Shown in pieces: positions 24,790-35,796 of a stretch of DNA of 64,000 nucleotides. The stretch covers positions 1,792,751 to 1,856,750 of the forward strand of contig OX104122.1 in the NCBI GenBank assembly GCA_944474755.1, in the 5' to 3' direction. Every line of letters begins with the position of its first letter. The first letter of the stretch is position 1. The translations under genes were made by a program, and so were the position numbers. Under the pieces are notes generated by a model. It saw nothing but the letters and a program-made list of their open reading frames with translations. It made no database searches and had not been told where the DNA came from. The stretch comes from Limnoperna fortunei. Taxonomy: Eukaryota; Mollusca; Bivalvia; Mytilida; Modiolidae.

Positions 24790-25291
24790 TGATTGATTGA
24801 TTAATGGTGTTTAACGCCCAAGCAGCAATATTTCAGCTATATTCAGGCGATGAACATGAAATGGATGATAAAATGAACATGAAAAATGGGATGGAACACA
24901 AGGAAAAATAGGGGTAACGGATTTTAGATTGCCACTGGCAAATGGGAGGATGGATAGGGTCGGGCAATTTAGCCTCCTGTAGCGGGATCGAAATCCCTAC
25001 TCATAGCGAATACTACAGCAGCGTTCTTTAACGTGCGAGGAACGTGGCATTTTCCCAACACGGTGCACTAATATGGTTTGCGGTCAGGTTTTCCGTATTA
25101 TGGCCTGACAACCCCAGCTTGCCAGGGGTACCCCATTCAACCACCTGGGGCACACATCCCAGTCGGTCTTTAGGCAAACCGACCTGACACGCCGGTCAGG
25201 GTACTGGGCGCTATTTAGTCGCCTTTTACGACAAGCTAGCGCGACTGCGGTCTATTCTTTTAGTCACCCGGATCCCGCACGGGGCGGCTAT
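24786..25291. mobile_element. Dispersed mollusc-type repeat, about 0.5 kb
   Basis: Begins GATTGATTGATTAATGGTGT followed by TTAACGCCCAAGCAGCAATATTTCAGC, the motif shared by the ATCAATC clusters at 32,939-34,975 in opposite orientation. It then contains a GC-richer body (CCAGCTTGCCAGGGGTACCC, TTTAGTCGCCTTTTACGACA) and ends near CGGATCCCGCACGGGGCGGC. I recognise the type from molluscan genomes. No coding region is present and target-site duplications were not found. Confidence 0.65.
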
Positions 25292-25497
25292 GTTCTATGA
25301 CCAGTCTCTTTATGACGTAACTTCCGTGTACATTTTGCGCGAAAACCAATTTGTTTCTTTTGCATGCAGACCAAACAGTGTGTAATTGTTGCCACAATAT
25401 TAACATGAATATGCAAATTTTATATGTATTGAATATTTTAATATATACGTCGCATACGATGAAATGTTAAAGGAATATAACAAATTGTAGGCACTTG

Positions 25498-25640
25498 GCT
25501 TATGTTTGTTTGTTTGTTTGTGTGTTGTTTGTGTGTGTGTTTGTTTGTTTGTTTACTTGCTTGCTTGTTTGTTTGTTTGTTTGTGTGTTTGTTTGTTTGT
25601 GTGTGTGTTTGTTTGTTTACTTGTTTGTTTGTTTGTTTGA
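25498..25640. repeat. (TTTG)n-type microsatellite
   Basis: Imperfect runs of TTTG with GTGTG and CTTGC interruptions. The cysteine-rich open frame MAYVCLFVCVLFVCVF here is an artefact. Confidence 0.95.
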
Positions 25641-25790
25641 CAGATTTGTTTCAGCTATAGCATGGTGTCCAGTAGAACGAATAATCGTATCCTCGTTTCT
25701 AACAAGTTTAATCCGACAAATCACAAAACTAACATCGGATTGAAACGGCAGTAAAATTCGGCCTAGGTTTCTAGTTGTTATTGGGCGGGG

Positions 25791-26173
25791 TAGTCTCGAT
25801 CACCCAGACGCATACATAATAGCGTCTGGGATCACCTTGCTGTAATTTCTACCAATAGGTGGAGACAAAACAATGATTTTATTTTTAGGGCCATATTTGT
25901 AGATCAGGAAAACCATGTACTAATAAAATGACGTCACAGTAAGATTCTCTCTTGATTGCGCATAACAATAATATTTTCTAAAAAAATATTTAAATGTAAA
26001 CTTTGGTACAATTTTTTATACACTTCTTGATATGAACGGACGTAATTTTTTAGACAATAAAAATATCATTCACCCAAAAATTACGCCCAGTTTTGGGCGT
26101 AATCATAACGATTTCAATATAGAGATGAATCCAGATGCACAAATGCAATGAAGCGTCTAGATGATCGAGACTA
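25791..26173. mobile_element. MITE, 383 bp, 21-bp terminal inverted repeats
   Basis: The left end TAGTCTCGATCACCCAGACGC (25,791) and the right end GCGTCTAGATGATCGAGACTA (26,153-26,173) are inverted copies with two mismatches. Ends are TA, consistent with TA target duplication around TIRs beginning GTCTCGATC, as in Tc1/mariner-derived MITEs. The left end also carries a hairpin, CAGACGC...GCGTCTG. It has no coding capacity. Confidence 0.75.
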
Positions 26174-26438
26174 GGGGTAGGGGTGGGTGGTTTGACGGAA
26201 GTGGACTTAAACGTTACTGAGAAAGTGAGTATCTAAAGAACTCAAGAACGACAAACGATAGTCAACAATTCCGTCCAGGGTTATTGTCCGTTTCTTTTAA
26301 AACTGGTAGAAATTAAAAATTTAAGAGTTTAATGACATAGAAAGCATAAAGGTACGGTTTTTCAAGAAGATAATTCAATTCGGAACAGACATAATTACAA
26401 ACCCGTGTAGATAGGGGTAAAGTAATTTTTTTTTTAAG

Positions 26439-26792
26439 TTAGCGGGTAAAGACTCCGCTTCTTCCCTTCTCCCACACTATAACAAAATCTACCCAGTTAT
26501 CATTGGAAAGCGCAAGTAAATCGATTTTTACAAGCCCCTGAGGCGCTACCTTGAAGTTGATGGGAGTAATACCGGTTTCGTTAGGGGATAAGGAAACTAA
26601 ATTATAGGCATACCAGTACCGAGAAAAACTTGAGACATAGAAAGGTGTGATAATAAACATGGTGCCATAGGGGTTGTCATGGTTACAACACGAAGACGGT
26701 GATACTTGGTTTTGTGATGTTTGCAAGGTAAAATATAGAATGTAATTAAATGAGGTCGCAGAATGTGTAAAAGAAAGAGCCCAACCCAACAA
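26439..26792 (-). CDS. Possible coding exon, weak FAMeT-domain resemblance
   Basis: A 117-residue minus-strand frame. Its last 60 residues look protein-like: alternating hydrophobic residues, a core INFKVAPQGLVKIDLLALSN, then DNWVDFVIVWEKGRSGVFTR before the stop. The order 'F.V .... I.L ... (F/Y).I ... S...R' resembles the farnesoic-acid O-methyltransferase (FAMeT, PF12248-like) domain that is expanded in molluscs, but the usual GGW.N signature is replaced by WEKGR. The first 40 residues overlap another open frame on the same strand and look non-coding. No clear acceptor or donor flanks it. It could be a decayed exon or chance. Confidence 0.22.
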   Translation of the reverse strand: MLGWALSFTHSATSFNYILYFTLQTSQNQVSPSSCCNHDNPYGTMFIITPFYVSSFSRYWYAYNLVSLSPNETGITPINFKVAPQGLVKIDLLALSNDNWVDFVIVWEKGRSGVFTR

Positions 26793-27499
26793 GTGAGCAA
26801 AAAAAAAAAACGCCCAAAGCCATCAATGGATCGACAATGAATAGGAAATAAAAAATTGAATGGAAATTTATGGTAATATGTTAAGTAGACAACAAACCAC
26901 CAGAAAGCAGTATATAACCAAAATTTCAAAATGCGCAAGTATTACCTGCACCTTAGGCAGTTTGCAGTTGAACAAATATCAGATATGATAGACCGAAAAG
27001 TTGTAGTATATATAATTATATTGCGATGTTTTACTATTTGAAAAATCAGACCTTATTTATGTTAAAATTTAAGTAAGCTCCCACAAAAATAGTTGTACGA
27101 TCGGAGATTTAACCAATAGGGACACGAAGTGTCCCCCAGCTCGTGAAGCAGGGTGGTCTTTACAGCAAGGGGTCTGGGGGCCGCTCAACTGATTAACGAC
27201 TAATTAATTTCAGTGTTAGTCCGCTTTCAACGGCAGTGGACTAACACTGAATTTGATCAGTCGTTTGTGTTACTATGTTTTTATTTTATTTTGTCCGTTT
27301 TTTTATTCAAACCAAAGATAACAAATCAATATTGTTTTCACAGGTACAATGGCGTTTCGTGTAATTACAGAGTAATTATGTTATACAGTTTGTTTATTTG
27401 AATGATATTTAACAGTTTTGATTCCGCACCAAAAAAAGCTTAAAGTGATTTTCAGCAATTCTTTTGGCGAGGAATCAAAAGTGTTGACTAATCTGTGTC
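26793..27499. other. Non-coding stretch
   Basis: Contains a short inverted pair near 27,215-27,262 (CAGTGTTAGTCC... and ...GGACTAACACTG), a 12-bp perfect hairpin. Otherwise nothing was recognised. Confidence 0.45.
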
Positions 27500-27615
27500 A
27501 TGATTGGAGTCGAGCACGTCCTGCTTGCATTAAGACTCAAATTCAGTATTCACAGTTGCGCAATCACATTTAGACAAGTTAATACTTGACCACTCCGCCA
27601 TCGAGACCACACAAT
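27500..27615 (-). mobile_element. SINE fragment (minus strand)
   Basis: Reads GATTGGAGTCGAGCACGTCC, GACTCAAATTCAGTATTCAC and CTTGACCACTCCGCCATCGA, the reverse complement of the SINE head and B-box region seen at 2,034-2,620 and 58,255-58,375. The tail half is missing. Confidence 0.65.
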
Positions 27616-27711
27616 GAGTATAGTAGTTCTGATAATATGCTGAACAAATTTGCTTTAAAATAGACAAGAATATGAGACAACTCGGACCGTAGACAAGTCG
27701 GACCGTATTAA

Positions 27712-28087
27712 GCCGCCAGAATGGTCAAAAAGGATTATAACTATAAAAGTAGTGTCACCGAAATGATGAACGGTCTAGGCTGGAAGCCACTAGCCGAGCG
27801 CCATAGAGAATTACGTCTCATTCTACTTTTTAAAATCTTGAACGACCTGGTAGTGCTACCAACTGACCCACTTGACTTATATCTAAACCCACGTAAACAA
27901 AGGAAATCAAACTCAAAAGCATTGAATTATATACATTGTAACACTGATACTTTCAAAAATTCATTTTTTACCGATAACATTTAAATACTGGAACTCTTTG
28001 GCAGATCAGTGTGTTACAGCGAAATCTTTACCTCAATTTAGAACAGAATTATTAACTTTGAATCAAATATCTGCTCAGCGCGACTAA
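27712..28087 (+). pseudogene. LINE reverse-transcriptase C-terminus, frameshifted remnant
   Basis: The first frame, from about 27,712 to the T-run near 27,965, contains SVTEMMNGLGWKPLAERHRE and LRLILLFKILNDLVVLP, the conserved tail found C-terminal to the reverse transcriptase domain in many metazoan non-LTR retrotransposons (CR1/Jockey/RTE-like). The second frame continues with ITFKYWNSLADQCVTAKSLP and QFRTELLTL to a TAA at 28,085. A one-base frameshift in TTCATTTTTTACCG separates them. The RT and endonuclease domains are absent, so the copy is 5'-truncated and dead. Downstream, ACAGATACAGATATAGATAC near 28,158 may be its 3' microsatellite-like end. Confidence 0.8.
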
Positions 28088-28179
28088 CATCAGCGCACTC
28101 CCCCCCACTCAACTCAAAGATTAATGTTCAATAGTGAGCCACTTTTGAATAAAACATACAGATACAGATATAGATACCG

Positions 28180-29195
28180 AGTGGTCCCTTAGAGAAGTGT
28201 TCATTGTGTTTATTGCATAATTTTTAATAAATCATTATCTTGTATATTTCCCTGTACAATTGTTCTCTAGTTATTATGATATTATGCTGAAAATTCGTTT
28301 ACTTTGAGATCAAAGTATATACCAATATGTGATTGTCTAATTTTAAAGACATTGCTATTCATATCTAGCTGTATTGTTTTTTTTAAATTTTGTTAACATT
28401 TGTGTGTTCAAGAATGTCAGTTGCTTTTACTACATAATTAATTTGTTTCTTAACAAGATGACTTTAGGAAATAAATACACAATTTAACCCGTATTAATAA
28501 TCGCAAGCTAATTGCGACAAGGTCGGGACTAGCAGTATTGGTTTTAAGAATATTTCCAAGAATGCACACGGGACGTGGTACCTGCGCATGGAAACGAACA
28601 ACTTTTTGAAAGGTAACGACCGTAAAGAAATGTTATCTTCATGTAGAAAATGTATGTGTTTAATGTTTACTCCACGACACTGACAAGTCTCAATATTTCT
28701 GGTACGATGTCACAGCTAGATTTTATATGTCATCGAGTTCAGATTCAGACATAGGCCATGTGCTCACTAGCTCAGCTGCGGAACCGTGGATCTTTACTTT
28801 AGTCCTTTGGCTAATTATTTATTTAGTGGTGCCCTAAGGACTACAAGAGCTGTGCAGTTCCACAGCTATATCGCTATTGACTTCGAAAGGTGGTCCTGTG
28901 TGTGTGGTTTTTTTTGGAGGGGGGGGGGGGTAATGATCGGCAGTTTTCGTGTCTTTCCGTAGACACATGGTAGAGCATCATCGGAAGATCAAAGATACCA
29001 AGACAAGTTATAGATTATTTCCATTGAATTATTTTGACATTAGATTTGTATTTAAAGGATTTGCATTTACATGTATTCCAAAAACATTCATGTGCGTAAC
29101 ATTGTTTTGAACTAAACTTATTAATTTATTTTTTTGTTCAACACATTAGCAAAAACCGGTTATATAACATACAATGTAGTAAATCAGGAACTAGT
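28180..29195. other. Non-coding stretch with G-tract
   Basis: Includes a G run of about 14 near 28,917-28,931 followed by TAATGATCGGCAGTTTTCGT, a segment also present at 24,540. No coding region was seen. Confidence 0.5.
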
Positions 29196-30098
29196 CACAG
29201 GAATTTGACCCCATATCGTTTGGGTCGAAATATGGCCAGAAAATGAAAAAAAAGTATTGTCGCAAACGAAGTGAGCGAAGGAGTCTAACGCAAAAGTAAA
29301 CAATTCCTACCCCCCTACCTTTGTTGTTGAGTTCGCTTTGAGAATTTGCACTGACAACATGATTGTAGGTGTTCTACGTACTCACGGACATTTATTCTTT
29401 AAGATTATGACATCGATTCCTTTAATAGATCCATATTTTTGCAACCGCGAAACTTTTTTTTCGACTGAAACACTTTCTTTACTCCAGGGAAGCCACCATT
29501 AACGACTGTGTCGCAGTAAATCCAAAAGTAAAACGCGAAATCGGAACCAGAGGAAAATTATTCGGAAATTGCAAGAGAGGAAGAGCCACATGGCTTATGT
29601 CATTGGGTTACGTCCCTTTATCAACAGATGTGCTAGAAATGTAAACAATTTGATTAAAGCTCAATTTTACAAAAAATAATTAAAATTAAGATTTAAATAT
29701 TATTTCCTTCACATATAATATATACAAAGCAAAGTTTTAATTTTTATCGTTGTACACCATTAATTACAGAAAATTTACTGCCTAAAGTCGTTAATGGTGG
29801 CTTCTCTGGAGTAAAGAAAGTGTTTTAGTCCAAGAAAAAGTTCCGCGGTTGCAAAAATATGGATCTATTAAAGGAATCGATGTCATAATCTTAAAGAATA
29901 AATGTCCTTGAGTACGTAGAACACCTACAATCATGTTGTCACTGCAAATTCTCAAAGCGAACTCAACAACAAAGGTAGGGGGGTAGGAATTGTTTACTTT
30001 TGCGTTAGACTCCTTCGCTCACTTCTTTCGCGACAATACTTTTTTTTTCGTTTTCTGGCCATATTTCGACCCAAATGATATGGGGTCAAATTCCTGTG
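29196..30098. mobile_element. Foldback element, about 327-bp inverted arms, 0.9 kb
   Basis: The left arm 29,196-29,522 (starting CACAGGAATTTGACCCCATA, passing TTGTTGTTGAGTTCGCTTTG and ending in CAGTAAAT) is repeated in inverted orientation at 29,772-30,098 (ending ATGGGGTCAAATTCCTGTG) with few mismatches. The loop of about 250 bp contains no recognisable gene. ACTAGT lies immediately outside both ends (GAACTAGT/CACAGG and CCTGTG/GACTAGTC), which probably reflects a target-site duplication with one small indel. Arms this long and alike could extrude as a cruciform or give a hairpin RNA. Confidence 0.88.
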
Positions 30099-30625
30099 GA
30101 CTAGTCTTCAATTAAGGAAGTACGGTTTCCTAGTCGCGCGAGACCAGAACGAGAACACAGAAATGACAGTTTCTAGAACAATACGATAATAACCATGATA
30201 ACAATAAGTTAAAAGTTTTGCATTATCCTGTGACACTAAATAGTTTTTATTTCTTTATAATTGTTAGTGTTTTATTTGCCTAGTTGTATTATCGTGACCA
30301 TGTTTTATCATTTAAAAATATTGCAATAAGCAAAAATCACAATCAATTGTAGTGGGCGCCATTTTTGTATGTTGTTTTGACAATTTTTTTACTTTCAGAC
30401 CACATTTTATCGTAATGCATTAATCGCAAGGTATAGACCAACCGATTGGTCTTTTTTGTCACGTTGCAGCATATATTATTTGTGTTGAGAATTACCAGTA
30501 ATTATTGGATAACGTAGCATAAACTATTAGCATGTGAAGATGGAGCGATTTTAAAACCGTCTCCTTACATGCCTTAAATAAAACCTATCTACGCCTGTAT
30601 TATGAACGAAATATTTCTTTTTCTT
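30099..30625. other. AT-rich non-coding stretch
   Basis: No repeat or coding signal was recognised. Confidence 0.4.
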
Positions 30626-30835
30626 TCAAATTATGAAGGAATAAATTTTGTCTTCAATTATAGAATTGAAATCTTTATGAATATGTGTGACCTTTTGAGT
30701 TAGTTCTTGTCTATACATATTGTAGGAAGGGCAATGGATGAAAAAGTGCATTCCATCTTCGACTTGTGACATGTTACATTTTATACAAATTCTTTCCTTT
30801 CTGGGGATATTATTATACTGCCCTCTTTATATTGC
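30626..30835 (-). pseudogene. LINE ORF2 C-terminal zinc-knuckle remnant
   Basis: Read on the minus strand, the frame gives GQYNNIPRKERICIKCNMSQ then VEDGMHFFIHCPSYNMYRQE, ending at a stop at 30,626-30,628. R.C..C.....ED..HF...CP.Y...R is the CCHC-like motif that ends the ORF2 protein of L1/Tx1-like and related retrotransposons. A stop just upstream of GQYNN breaks the frame, so only the tail survives. Confidence 0.75.
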
Positions 30836-31575
30836 TGGACAGTGGGCACTTAATCTATATTAACAAATACAACTTGTATTCTATTACTTTTGAATCTGCA
30901 GATATCTCATATGGAGGTCTTTGATTAAATTGAGGTATTTTGTTATAGAACGATAATTTATTGTTTTCACTCAAAGTACTACTTTGATTTTGTAATAACA
31001 GCAGCACTTTTTTAACCATCACTTTTTTTGCGATCACTTGAGCGCTTTAGAAAGTTACGGTCGAAAGGGCAAAAATTTGAGTCTTTTGCCTAAAAATAAA
31101 GTTTGTGTCTAATTTTGGAGAATATTGGTTAAAATAACGAAAAATGGTTAAAAATAAGAGTTTTTAGCCGTTTAGGTTTACCAGTGGAGGTTACAGATCA
31201 AGTTCGAATGTTGTTCCAGTCCAATGATTTTTGACGAAATTATGTCCCTTGGACTTAAAACAGAAACCTTTGATCACTTTAAGATCTGTCAAACTGTTCA
31301 ATGTTTTACAACACTACATGCATATTATAAGATTCACTTAAGCTCAATAATATACAGGTAACCGGGTACTCCGGCTTCTTCCTCCAATAAAAACTGGACG
31401 CCTTGATATAGCTGAAAAAGTGCTGAAAGTGGCATCACACAACATTCAAACAGACTAACAATATACAGGTAGCTCTCGTGACAATTTGTTACTATAACAG
31501 AACAGCCAACAGGGCCCTTTACTCATAATGAGTTATTACACACTAATAAAATCAAATTAAACTTTAAAATATAAC
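30836..31575. other. AT-rich region with a SINE tail fragment
   Basis: Only 31,363-31,445 is recognisable: GGGTACTCCGGCTTCTTCCT, ATAAAAACTGGACGCCTTGA and TATAGCTGAAAAAGTGCTGA, the 3' half of the SINE. The remainder shows nothing. Confidence 0.55.
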
Positions 31576-32180
31576 AGGTACCAGATAACAGGACCCCCCC
31601 CCCCCCCCCCCCCTCTATCACAGGTACCCATGGACAGGACACAGGACCAATCCATATCTCAAGTACCCGTTAGCCATACCCCTCCCAGCATGCCCACCAC
31701 TTTTTTTAGTTGGGGGTTCATGTACCCTTTGGCCTAACTTTATTTAGGGGTACAGTGAAAATTTTGGGGGTACATATTTTTATGTGTGTTTTTTCATCTG
31801 ATTTATTTTTTCAAAAACTCGTTTCCGTCGATTCCTTTGCCTCAGACTCCGAATTATTGGTTCCTCGATCATTATTATTATTTATATCGGCTTCCAGTTC
31901 AGTGTTTTTTCTCCTAACCCCAAATTGGGACAGGACCCCACTTTATCACAGGTTCCCATGGACAGAGCCATCTCCCTATAACAGGTACCCATAGACAGGA
32001 CCCCTTTCCTATCATTGGTGCCCATGAACAGGACCCCCCTCCTTATCACAGGTACTTGGGGACCCGAACCACTTTCTCTTATGTACGCATACCCATGGAC
32101 ATTATACCTAGCAATAACAGATACACATGGACGTGACCTCCTCTCTATTGCAGGTACCCATGGACAGGACCACTCCCTTT
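31576..32180. repeat. Degenerate minisatellite (CAGGTACCCATGGACAGGAC) with C20 tract
   Basis: Copies of CAGGTACCCATGGACAGGAC followed by C-rich CCCCTCTCTATCA occur at about 31,622, 31,948, 31,983, 32,050 and 32,152, with many variants. A run of 20 C lies at 31,594-31,613. A non-repeat segment (about 31,690-31,925) interrupts the array. The open frames through it show the same RYPWTGP-like periodicity and are repeat artefacts. Confidence 0.75.
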
Positions 32181-32564
32181 TTTGTTTAATATCGTTATAA
32201 AATTTATATTCATTTCTTATTTCTTAAAGTTTCGAACAAAATAATAAGTTTCCATAAAAAGAACCAGTTTCTAACAATATGCCACTACTTCGGGTTCGAT
32301 GTCGGCTGTCAGCATCCACATTGTTAGTAAATTTTACCATTTCAATCTTCTTTTCTGAAATCGCTTGTCCAATTGAAACGAAACTTGTTCACAAGGTTAA
32401 TTGGATTGTTCTTTACAAAGTTTTTTTTTATAATTCTGACTGGAAATTTAAAATGTCCCCCGCTGTGTTAAGTTCTCTAAAACGTAAAATCAATTGATTG
32501 AAATAAAAGTTATAGGTAATTCTGTTTACATGATTTTCTATTTTCATAGTTTAAAAATGTTAAT

Positions 32565-32725
32565 AAGCGTCCGCCACATCAGAACTTAGTTTAACGTAGG
32601 ACCAACGCATCCGCCACAGCAGAACAGTTGAACATAGGGCCAAAGTGTCGACCACAGCAGAACTTAGTTTACCTTAGGATCAAAGCGTCCGCCACACCAG
32701 AACTTAGTTTAACATAGGACTTTAG
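32565..32725. repeat. Diverged tandem repeat, about 42 bp, four copies
   Basis: Units share GCGTCCGCCACA(T/G/C)CAGAAC followed by TTAGTTTAAC(G/A)TAGGAC. The four copies differ from each other at several positions. Confidence 0.85.
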
Positions 32726-32938
32726 GTTGATTGAATTTATAAAAGTAGTAGGAACGACATGATTGTAAAAATATATTTAAGTTAAAATTCACTTAATGTA
32801 AACGATTGAAATTTTTATTTTTTTTTTAAGTGGAATGCCAGAATCTAATTTTTTTTTGTTTATTGATCTTGACTGTTACCATGACAGCTGAAAAGTTTGT
32901 TTGTATGAAGACTTGTTACAGGTCATTGAAATAAAATG

Positions 32939-33695
32939 TCAGGATACAGGTATTTAAATATCCTGAATATAGCTTAACTATTGCTTGCTTAACTATTGCT
33001 TGCTGGGCGTTAAACAATAATCAATCAATCAATACATTTTAACTTAAGGAAAATGTCATCTTGATTGTCTATAAAATCAGGTTAGCTATACAGACTCTTA
33101 AGAGCCTCTAGTTCCCTTGTAGCAACACCACACGAACAAAAATAAAACACAAATTAGAATTAAAAATTAAATAATTAAAATTAAAAACACAAAACAGGAC
33201 TTTTAAAAAATGTTTTTAAATCTAAAATTTGTTCAAACTGTACATAATTTAAATATGTTCAGATACATACATGTACTAGGTTTACATTTTTCCTGTTACC
33301 ATGGAAGCTGAAAAGGCGGATTTTTTTATGTCAACTATCTGGATACATGTATTTAAAAAAATATTTGTCAAGTTCATAGTCAGTGAAGACAATACATTTC
33401 TGTTAAAGAGGTAGTATAAAATGAAGACTTGTTACAGGTTACCTAAATGTCATGAAATATTGCTTGCTGGATGTTAAAAGATAATCAATCAATCAATACA
33501 TGTATTAAACATCCTGAATATAGCTGAAATATTGCTTGCTGGACGTTAAACAATAATCAATCAATGAATACATGTATTAAAACGTTCTAATATAGCTGAA
33601 ATATTGCTTGCTGGATGTTAAAAGATAATCAATCAATCAATACATGTATTAAACATCCTGAATATAGCTGGAATATTGCTTGCTGGATGTTAAAA
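32939..33695. repeat. ATCAATC-type dispersed repeat cluster, part 1
   Basis: Three to four tandem-like copies of CATCCTGAATATAGCTGAAA, TATTGCTTGCTGGACGTTAA, ACAATAATCAATCAATCAAT, ACATGTATTA. The copies are at about 32,960, 33,450, 33,510, 33,590 and 33,650. The GCAATATTTCAGCTATATTC motif in reverse also opens the element at 24,786. The 33,040-33,420 stretch between copies is AT-rich and includes AGAGCCTCTAGTTC at 33,101, resembling the right end of the TAGCTCACCTG element family. Confidence 0.8.
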
Positions 33696-34643
33696 CCAAG
33701 GCCCTGGAAATTTTCCTGAGTCATGCCGGACATTTTACCGGTCATCATATTAAAGTACAAAGTAATTTTAAAAAAGGCAGTCTAAGTAAGGTTTAGCATT
33801 AATACTTACTTTTTATTGTGTTTGCTTAAGCTGCGATGTGTATGTGCTTTCCTTAAAGTTCAGAATTAAGGTCTTTTTAATTTTTTTCAAGACCGTGGTA
33901 GCTATTAGTTGTTGTTTTGTGATGGCATCGTGCAACAAAGGAAATATATGTAGCAAAACATTCTGCTTCCTAAAATTTCTTTATTATAAGATGACATGTT
34001 GTCTATTCAACAAAGTATTGGCAAACAACGTTTTTTTAAGAACATTCGTGAGACATTTTCATTAACCGGAAGTAGGACCACGTTTTTTACAAGTTATTAT
34101 TTATAGAATTAAATATTCATTTTTGTTCTCATCATTTCAATAGAATTCAATTTGAATTGATTTTCCCAAGATTTATGTACATCAGGTTCATTGGCGCATG
34201 CGTGATGTACAATTTTGACCACACGTGTTTTTCCATCAAGTTGTCATATTTTCTAAGCAATATAACATACAACCAATTCAGTCCTATTGTTTCAAAATAC
34301 TGTTACATTAACATATTCTACGAAATGGATGAAACTGATCTGTACTCATAATTAGTTTATAACCTGTTGTGTTAACCATATATGTAATTAACACTTGACT
34401 GGGGTGAATGATTCTCAATAAACACATGTGTCAGTGACGGAAATAGCCTGAGGGTTGATGTTTTACTAAAATATTTATATCTAGCGGAAATTAAAGGTAT
34501 TAAAACCAACTAAAAGATATTTATATTATTGACCAAGTTAAATATAACTTTTTTTGGATGTCCGATTCGACTAAACCTTAGTCGGACATTTTAATGTAAA
34601 TGTCGGACATGTCCGGCAAATATGACCGTTTCCAGACCCTTGG
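33696..34643. mobile_element. TIR element, 948 bp, inserted in the ATCAATC cluster
   Basis: The left end CCAAGGCCCTGGAAA (33,696) and right end TTTCCAGACCCTTGG (ending 34,643) are inverted copies with two mismatches. Both flanks read TTAAAA, a likely 6-bp target duplication. Subterminal regions share GCCGGACAT/ATGTCCGGC inverted motifs. Two open frames inside (33,838-34,065 and 34,157-34,351) have no recognisable domain. It is non-autonomous as far as can be seen. Confidence 0.8.
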
Positions 34644-34975
34644 TTAAAACAATACATGTTTTAAACATCCTGAATATAGCTGAAATATTGCTTGCTGGAC
34701 GTTAATCAATCAATCAATCAATACATGTAAAACATCCTAATATAGCTGAAATATTGCATGCTGGACGTTAAACAATAATCAATCGATCAATCAATACCTG
34801 TATTAAAACATCCTGAATATAGCTGAAATATTGTTTGCTGGATGTTAATCAATCAATCAATCGATCAATCTATACATGTTTTAAAACATCCTGAATATAG
34901 CTGAAATATTGCTTGCTGGACGTTAAACAATATTTAATCAATCAATCAATTCAAATACCTATTAAATTCGTAGTC
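34644..34975. repeat. ATCAATC-type dispersed repeat cluster, part 2
   Basis: Continuation of the cluster split by the TIR element: four copies of AACATCCTGAATATAGCTGA, AATATTGCTTGCTGGACGTT plus (ATCA)n spacers at about 34,668, 34,732, 34,808 and 34,888. Confidence 0.85.
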
Positions 34976-35158
34976 AATCTAGAATATAAATGTCTGTAGG
35001 AGACAGTTTCCTTAATGTCATTATATTTTAGATATAAAATAACATTGAAAGATATTTGTTAAAATGTACATTTCATCTTACAAAAATAGGTTATGTACTT
35101 TGGTCATGTGACCAGGGTCTGTTGCACTAATGATGTCCTTGAGGTGGTGTGATGAAGC

Positions 35159-35166
35159 TATTTAAA
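35159..35166 (+). promoter_or_regulatory. Possible TATA-like box of the ankyrin-Roc gene
   Basis: TATTTAAA lies about 115 bp upstream of the proposed start codon at 35,280, leaving room for a 5' UTR of about 85-90 bases. This rests on position and A/T motif only. A TTTTAG at 35,262-35,267 could instead be an acceptor joining an upstream untranslated exon. Confidence 0.2.
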
Positions 35167-35279
35167 TCTTTTCCAGTTGATACCAGACTTTTGTCGTCTG
35201 CTTAAACAATTTGTTTTCTCAGCAGCAATAAAGATGAATAACAAAGAAAATATTGTTTACATTTTAGATTTAGAAGAAT

Positions 35280-35303
35280 ATGGACCAAGAACATTTGAAT
35301 GAA
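35280..35303 (+). CDS. Exon 1: start codon exon of ankyrin-Roc gene
   Basis: ATG followed by seven codons (MDQEHLNE) runs straight into a consensus donor, GTAAGT at 35,304. The exon ends in phase 0, which matches the phase-0 start of the next exon, and the joined reading MDQEHLNE-GLWEAALAGQ is a natural lead-in to an ankyrin repeat. No earlier in-frame ATG was seen in the short 5' region. The call depends on this phase and donor agreement; a different upstream first exon remains possible. Confidence 0.6.
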
Positions 35304-35709
35304 GTAAGTAAAGTTTATATTGTGAAGTAAATACGTTAACATGTACAAGTACAGATCTGTGGCTTAATGCCACTTTATCAATTTTTCAGCCATACATGTA
35401 TCAACTATCATGGTGTCCAGTGTTAATGGTCTAATTAGACATAAGCAACATAGTTTTCCATTGCTGTGTGAACACAAACATGTATTGTTTACTTCAATCC
35501 TCCATCTTTGTTTGACTAAATAGAATTTGAATTTTTATAAAACATTTATAACATGAATGGCAGGTCACATAAATGTGTTGACAGATTAACAAAATGGACA
35601 ATGAACATTAGACTTGATGGTGGTCAATTAAAAATAAATGTACATTTATCTACGTTTACATATATTGTGTTACTGTTACTATGGATTGACTGTTATAATA
35701 TCATTTCAG

Positions 35710-35796
35710 GGACTTTGGGAGGCTGCTTTGGCTGGTCAGACTGAGAAGGTGGAGGACTACATCAAGAAAGGAGCCAATGTCAATTATAAAGATGGA
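35710..35796 (+). CDS. Exon 2: first ankyrin repeat
   Basis: 87 bp, phase 0 at both ends, acceptor TCATTTCAG and donor GTGAGT. Translation GLWEAALAGQTEKVEDYIKK then GANVNYKDG has the ankyrin pattern L..AA..G....V...I..GA.VN..D. It is 29 residues because the beta-hairpin TPL segment is supplied by the next exon. Confidence 0.9.
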
